DNA of 10,264 bases from Candidatus Zhuqueibacterota bacterium RBG_16_48_16. Its GTDB lineage: Bacteria; Zhuqueibacterota; Zhuqueibacteria; Residuimicrobiales; Sediminimicrobiaceae. Positions 6,908 to 10,264 of the stretch are shown here, piece by piece. The stretch's first letter is position 1. Every line of letters starts with the position of its first letter. Location of the stretch: contig METF01000276.1 in assembly GCA_001771235.1 (NCBI GenBank), positions 10,500 to 20,763 on the forward strand, written 5' to 3'. The notes beneath the pieces are model-generated. The model searched no databases, was not told the DNA's origin, and saw only the letters and a program-made list of their open reading frames with translations. Position numbers and translations under genes: made by a program.

Positions 6908-7141
6908 TTACAGCGTCTGACCAAAAGAAGTCTTGAAATCTGAACCCGGATTAAGTGTTCTCTTACAAAATAGCCCCAAAAGAAATCTTTCAGGGCTATC
7001 GTCTATTTCTATTTTGAGCTCCACTGGCTTGTACCGCCTGTCCTCTAAACAACGAATGTACGGTTTACCAGGCTGGCGCTTTTCTGTAACATTCGTTATA
7101 GAGAAAAAAATCCAGCCAATATAGCTATAATTGGCTGCCAA
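6908..7141 (-). CDS. Short unrecognised ORF upstream of ribD, possibly a gene remnant
   Basis: The frame gives up to 77 residues from a TTG at 7141, with no ribosome site, and stops 37 bases before the ribD start. There is no internal Met. The middle looks protein-like, with a charged stretch EDRRYKPVELKIEIDD that faintly recalls the start of a PilZ domain (RRxxR then a PVELxI strand), but the second arginine and the later DxSxxG motif are absent. It overlaps the hairpin at 7114-7136, which would argue against a functional gene. It could be a decayed fragment or chance. I do not assign a function. Confidence 0.22.
   Translation of the reverse strand: MAANYSYIGWIFFSITNVTEKRQPGKPYIRCLEDRRYKPVELKIEIDDSPERFLLGLFCKRTLNPGSDFKTSFGQTL
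7051..7097 (-). other. Hairpin in the ribD leader
   Basis: AACGAATGT (7051-7059) and ACATTCGTT (7089-7097) are perfect nine-base complements around a 29-base loop. It lies directly after the T-run of the terminator-like hairpin on the minus-strand transcript. The two could belong to one structured leader. Only the complementarity is seen. Confidence 0.4.
7104..7136 (-). terminator. Terminator-like hairpin in the ribD leader (possible attenuator)
   Basis: Read on the minus strand, AGCCAAT and ATTGGCT (7130-7136 and 7114-7120) form a seven-base-pair stem around an AT-rich, self-complementary centre. This is followed by GGA and seven T residues (7104-7110). That layout is the form of an intrinsic terminator, although the stem is only moderately GC-rich. 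It lies about 230 bases upstream of ribD and about 60 bases downstream of the candidate minus promoter. It could terminate a short minus transcript or attenuate the rib operon. Confidence 0.42.
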
Positions 7142-7205
7142 AGCAAGAATTTTCTGACAGCAAAATCCCGATCAATTTTCACAGGGTTACTTTACAAAAA
7201 TCAAA

Positions 7206-7233
7206 AACATACTACAGATTGACGTTTTGTCAA
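7206..7233 (-). promoter_or_regulatory. Candidate promoter directed at ribD
   Basis: On the minus strand TTGACA (7228-7233) is followed after 16 bases by TATGTT (7206-7211). The -35 is consensus; the -10 is weak. Transcription would start near 7199 and give a leader of about 330 bases before ribD. The -35 lies in an inverted repeat, TTGAC-N5-GTCAA (7219-7233), and the spacer overlaps a weak NrdR-box-like site. Confidence 0.4.
7209..7224. promoter_or_regulatory. Weak NrdR-box-like site 1
   Basis: Compared with the known NrdR consensus acaCwAtATaTwGtgt, this 16-mer matches 10 positions, including 8 of the 10 central ones (CTACAGATTG). Alone it would not be credible. It is listed because it lies exactly 31 bp from the stronger site at 7240-7255. 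It falls within the candidate ribD promoter. Confidence 0.3.
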
Positions 7234-7239
7234 AAAATA

Positions 7240-7255
7240 CCACAAAATATTGAGT
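7240..7255. promoter_or_regulatory. NrdR-box-like site 2
   Basis: The sequence CCACAAAATATTGAGT matches the NrdR consensus acaCwAtATaTwGtgt at 13 of 16 positions by hand count. It lies seven bases upstream of the -35 of the nrdJ promoter. NrdR is the zinc-finger/ATP-cone repressor of ribonucleotide reductase genes, and its boxes usually occur in pairs about three helical turns apart, as seen here. Binding is inferred, not shown. Confidence 0.5.
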
Positions 7256-7262
7256 TTTTCTC

Positions 7263-7291
7263 TTGACATTAGATCAATCTTTTTCTATATT
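7263..7291 (+). promoter_or_regulatory. Strong sigma70-type promoter directed at nrdJ
   Basis: TTGACA (7263-7268) is followed by exactly 17 bases and TATATT (7286-7291). This is one mismatch from consensus overall. Transcription would start near 7298, giving a 5' leader of about 260 bases before the nrdJ ATG. No better promoter was seen closer to the gene. If the organism belongs to Bacteroidota proper, whose housekeeping promoters differ, the match would mean less. Confidence 0.55.
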
Positions 7292-7498
7292 TTCCACGCG
7301 CTCGAAAGACCTCGTCGGCGATTCTGAAAATAACACCCCTTTGTTTCCGTCTTTACGTCGACCCTGATAAACTTGCATCCAGAGAAGGGCATTGGGGCTC
7401 ATTCCTCCTATTAGCAAACCGCAGATGGTTAGGCAGTCAGAGGCGCTAATATACAAACCATATTTATTAATTCGACCCTTTTCGCTATTCATTTGCAC
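7274..7498 (-). CDS. Short unrecognised ORF antisense to the nrdJ leader
   Basis: The frame gives 74 residues from a GTG at 7498, or 72 from an ATG two codons in. No ribosome-binding site is evident. It has a hydrophobic middle (GLYISASDCLTICGLLIGG) that is too irregular for a confident membrane call, then a basic segment (YQGRRKDGNK). I recognise no family. Its 3' end overlaps the nrdJ promoter and it runs antisense through the whole nrdJ leader, which makes a real gene less likely. Confidence 0.2.
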   Translation of the reverse strand: MQMNSEKGRINKYGLYISASDCLTICGLLIGGMSPNALLWMQVYQGRRKDGNKGVLFSESPTRSFERVENIEKD

Positions 7499-7556
7499 AT
7501 GGAAAACGAATTCCCTATCCGAGTGGTGCCCACGTCAGTAACAGGAAAGGTGTAGT

Positions 7557-10264
7557 ATGAGCTATACAGAAGATTCCAACCAGTTAACTTTTGATGTGCA
7601 AGGGGAACCGCATTATGATTCCGCATCTCCGCGAGCTAAAAACGGTCGCATTTCCGTACAAAAAGGCGAAAAGATCAAAATTCGCCAATTTTTCACCAAA
7701 AAAGGAGTTCATCCTTATGACGAAATAGAATGGGAGCTGAGATCGGCGACGATTACCAACGATAAAGGCGAAGTGCTCTTCGAAAGAAAGAATGTCGAGG
7801 TCCCCAAAAGCTGGTCTCAGACAGCCATCAATATTGTCGCTTCAAAATATTTTCATACGTACAAAGAACCACAAGAACCGGAATCAAGCATCAAACAGCT
7901 TGTCGATCGCATCGCCAGGACGATCACCGCATGGGGACTGAAGGACGGCTATTTTAATGGTCAGAAGGATGCAGAGACATTCGAAGTCGAGCTTACTCAT
8001 CTTTTGGTCAATCAAAAAGCCGCTTTTAACAGTCCTGTGTGGTTCAACATGGGTGTTGAAGACAAACCACAATGCTCGGCCTGTTTTATCAATGCTGTCT
8101 CCGATACGATGGAATCCATTCTTGACCTGGCCAAGACCGAAGGTTTGTTATTCAAATGGGGTTCGGGCACGGGGACGAACCTGTCCAGCTTGCGATCCTC
8201 AAAAGAAAAATTATCGACCGGAGGATTTGCTTCAGGTCCGGTATCGTTTATGAAGGGTTATGATGCTTTTGCCGGGGTCATCAAATCGGGCGGGAAAACC
8301 CGCCGAGCTGCAAAAATGGTAATCTTGAACGCCGACCATCCAGATGTCATTGAATTTGTCGAATGTAAAGCGAAAGAAGAGAAAAAAGCGTGGAAGCTGA
8401 TCGATGCTGGTTACGACGGATCATTCGGAGGCGAAGCCTACAGTTCTGTGTTTTTCCAGAACTCTAATAACAGCGTGAGAGTGCCGGATGAATTTATGAG
8501 AGCGGTAGAAGAAGATCTCGAATGGGAAACACGGGCGGTTACGGACGGCAGGGTTATCGAGACGCACAGAGCACGAGATATCATGAAGATGATTGCCGAT
8601 GCAGCTCATGTTTGTGGTGACCCCGGCATACAATTTCACACCACGATTAACGAATGGCACACGTGCCCCAATTCAGCGCCAATCAACGCATCAAATCCTT
8701 GTAGCGAATATATGTTTATCGATGATTCGGCATGCAACCTGGCTTCATTAAATCTCATGAAATTTGTCAAGACCGATGGCGAATTTGACGTCGAGGCATT
8801 TCGCAGAGCCATTCACATCATGATCATTTCCCAGGAGATCATCGTCGATAATTCGAGCTATCCCAACAACAGGATAACAAAGAACAGCCATCTTTTCCGT
8901 CCATTGGGTCTCGGCTATGCAAACCTGGGCGCCCTGCTCATGTTCAACGGCATGCCTTATGACAGCGATCAGGGTCGCGCCCTGGCGGCAGCCATTACCG
9001 CACTGATGACGGGACAGGCCTATCTCTCTTCATCCATTTTAGCCAGCGCGGTCGGGCCTTTTGAAGAGTTTGAAAAGAATCGACAACCCATGCTCAAAGT
9101 GATGCGCAAACACGCCAATGCCGTAAAAGATATTCAGGACAATTACGTTCCCGAAAGTCTTTTCAAGTCGATAGAAGAAGTATGGGATGATGCACTAGAG
9201 CTCGGCCAGCGGTACGGTTACCGCAACTCGCAAGTCACGGTTCTGGCTCCAACCGGTACCATCGGCTTTATGATGGATTGCGATACCACAGGCGTCGAAC
9301 CGGATATCGCACTGGTCAAATACAAAAAGCTCGTTGGCGGCGGGATGATCAAACTGGTCAACAATACGGTGACGCCGGCGTTGAAAGCGCTGAGCTACCG
9401 GGACGAGCACATAAGCGAAATACTCCATTACGTCGAGCAGAACGATACCATCGAGGGCGCTCCTCATCTTAAAGAGGAACACCTCAAAGTGTTTGACTGT
9501 GCCTTCAAACCGGCAAATGGAAAAAGATTCATCGAACATACGGGCCATGTCCTTATGATGGCCGCCGCCCAGCCGTTTCTTTCAGGAGCGATATCTAAAA
9601 CAGTGAACATGCCCACGGAATCGACGCCGGATGGCATCGGTGACACCTATGTGCAGGCCTGGAAGCTGGGGCTAAAATCCATTGCGATCTATCGGGACGG
9701 CTCGAAAAAGACGCAGCCCCTGAGCACGAAAGCCGGAGAGGATATAGAAGCTGTCATATACAACCGCAAGCGGGGAAAACGACACCGCCTGCCCGATGAA
9801 CGGCATTCGCTGACCCACAAATTTTCAATTGGCGGACACGAAGGTTACATCACCGTCGGCGAGTATGAAGACGGCGTGCCGGGTGAAATCTTTGCCGTGA
9901 TGGCCAAAGAAGGCTCCGTCGTCTCCGGGCTGATGGATTGTTTCGCCACAGCCGTATCGATCGGTCTGCAATATGGCGTTCCGCTCAAAGTTTTTATCAA
10001 CAAATACAGCCACACCCGCTTTGAGCCTTATGGCTTTACCAACAACCCGGAAATACCCATCGCCAAATCGATCAGCGATTATATTTTCCGCTGGCTTGGG
10101 AAAAAATACCTGGACGACTCGGAACAAATCGACATCTCTAGCGATACCTCCGACCTGAACGATTTTGAAAAGGCCAACCTGGAAAAACAGATGAAAACCC
10201 TGAGACAAGAAAAGCTGGTATTCAAAACCCAGGCAGATGCCCCGCCATGTTCCGCCTGCGGATC
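7557..10264 (+). CDS. nrdJ: Adenosylcobalamin-dependent (class II) ribonucleoside-diphosphate reductase, 3' end cut by the window
   Basis: NrdJ reduces ribonucleotides to deoxyribonucleotides using a radical made from adenosylcobalamin, so it needs no oxygen and no NrdB subunit. The ATG at 7557 is the only start: an in-frame TAA lies six codons upstream, and GGAAAGG sits six bases before it. The frame is open for 902 codons to the window edge. Catalytic residues are in place: redox pair Cys176 (CSACFI) and Cys393 (CNLASLNL), and Asn380-Pro-Cys382-Ser-Glu384 with the thiyl-radical cysteine. The 11-residue gap between Cys382 and Cys393 equals that in Thermotoga NrdJ. PTGTIG is at 565-570. A TSCPD-type domain follows (about 754-840), then the start of a C-terminal zinc-ribbon-like tail (Cys898, Cys901). 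No ATP cone and no intein are seen. Probably only a few dozen residues are missing. Confidence 0.96.
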   Translation, partial: MSYTEDSNQLTFDVQGEPHYDSASPRAKNGRISVQKGEKIKIRQFFTKKGVHPYDEIEWELRSATITNDKGEVLFERKNVEVPKSWSQTAINIVASKYFHTYKEPQEPESSIKQLVDRIARTITAWGLKDGYFNGQKDAETFEVELTHLLVNQKAAFNSPVWFNMGVEDKPQCSACFINAVSDTMESILDLAKTEGLLFKWGSGTGTNLSSLRSSKEKLSTGGFASGPVSFMKGYDAFAGVIKSGGKTRRAAKMVILNADHPDVIEFVECKAKEEKKAWKLIDAGYDGSFGGEAYSSVFFQNSNNSVRVPDEFMRAVEEDLEWETRAVTDGRVIETHRARDIMKMIADAAHVCGDPGIQFHTTINEWHTCPNSAPINASNPCSEYMFIDDSACNLASLNLMKFVKTDGEFDVEAFRRAIHIMIISQEIIVDNSSYPNNRITKNSHLFRPLGLGYANLGALLMFNGMPYDSDQGRALAAAITALMTGQAYLSSSILASAVGPFEEFEKNRQPMLKVMRKHANAVKDIQDNYVPESLFKSIEEVWDDALELGQRYGYRNSQVTVLAPTGTIGFMMDCDTTGVEPDIALVKYKKLVGGGMIKLVNNTVTPALKALSYRDEHISEILHYVEQNDTIEGAPHLKEEHLKVFDCAFKPANGKRFIEHTGHVLMMAAAQPFLSGAISKTVNMPTESTPDGIGDTYVQAWKLGLKSIAIYRDGSKKTQPLSTKAGEDIEAVIYNRKRGKRHRLPDERHSLTHKFSIGGHEGYITVGEYEDGVPGEIFAVMAKEGSVVSGLMDCFATAVSIGLQYGVPLKVFINKYSHTRFEPYGFTNNPEIPIAKSISDYIFRWLGKKYLDDSEQIDISSDTSDLNDFEKANLEKQMKTLRQEKLVFKTQADAPPCSACG

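Larger units (their letters stand above)
6871..7556. promoter_or_regulatory. Divergent regulatory spacer between ribD and nrdJ
   Basis: This 686-bp spacer separates two divergent genes. The middle (about 7141-7300) is AT-rich and holds candidate promoters in both directions and two NrdR-box-like sites. The ribD side holds hairpins at 6971-6998, 7051-7097 and 7114-7136. The nrdJ side is a leader of about 260 bases if the 7263 promoter is used. Two short minus-strand ORFs lie within it. I searched by eye for the FMN riboswitch and the cobalamin riboswitch cores and did not find either on either strand. Confidence 0.6.

Noticed and set aside
6871..7300. FMN (RFN) riboswitch upstream of ribD
   Set aside because: The conserved GGGGCAG and GACCGGCGG-type core segments were not found on the minus strand by reading. 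Only simple hairpins are present.
7298..7556. Cobalamin riboswitch upstream of nrdJ
   Set aside because: A GGTGCC-like fragment near 7525 recalls part of the element, but the GCCACTG-type B12 box and the rest of the core are missing.
9195..10208. Minus-strand ORFs of 60-127 codons within nrdJ
   Set aside because: The plus-strand nrdJ frame is continuous with conserved catalytic motifs through this stretch, so the opposite-strand frames are by-products of its codon use.
7557..10264. Intein or frameshift in nrdJ
   Set aside because: The reading frame was followed codon by codon to the window edge. It is unbroken, and no inserted segment separates the conserved motifs.

Overview
The window reads as ordinary bacterial chromosome. 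It holds a complete four-gene riboflavin cluster on the minus strand, a large secreted beta-propeller protein downstream of it, and, divergently on the plus strand, the 5' part of a B12-dependent (class II) ribonucleotide reductase gene that runs off the right edge. The propeller protein ends in a type IX secretion/FlgD-like C-terminal module and resembles PorZ at its N-terminus. With the palindrome-rich intergenic spacers, this suggests the FCB side of Bacteria (Bacteroidota relatives such as KSB1, Calditrichota or Marinimicrobia-like lineages). That placement is an inference; there is no rRNA or other marker to confirm it.

Layout from left to right. Bases 1-548 have no well-supported gene: an open frame enters from the left edge and stops at 164, a weak terminator-like hairpin follows, and an inverted repeat sits at the 3' end of the propeller gene. 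The propeller gene occupies 549-2723 (minus). Then come ribH (2949-3419), ribBA (3664-4884), ribE (5113-5748) and ribD (5755-6870), all minus, so transcription order is ribD-ribE-ribBA-ribH. Spacers of about 225-245 bp separate ribE from ribBA, ribBA from ribH, and ribH from the propeller gene. Each spacer holds a different palindromic repeat element.

The 686-bp spacer 6871-7556 between ribD and nrdJ is the regulatory centre. It has a near-consensus sigma70-type promoter pointing toward nrdJ (TTGACA, 17 bp, TATATT). It has a weaker promoter pointing toward ribD. Two NrdR-box-like sites lie exactly 31 bp apart between and within these promoters. A hairpin followed by seven T residues in the ribD leader could be an attenuator. 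No FMN (RFN) or cobalamin riboswitch was recognised. Two short minus-strand ORFs also lie here, without clear identity.

Functionally, RibBA supplies both branch precursors (dihydroxybutanone phosphate from ribulose 5-phosphate, and the pyrimidine from GTP). RibD deaminates and reduces the pyrimidine, RibH condenses the branches to lumazine, and RibE dismutates lumazine to riboflavin. The pyrimidine phosphatase and the FAD synthetase (RibF) are not in the window. NrdJ makes deoxyribonucleotides independently of oxygen. I found no obvious undescribed system. The points worth a second look are the putative NrdR-controlled divergent region and the set of unrelated palindromes in the rib cluster spacers.
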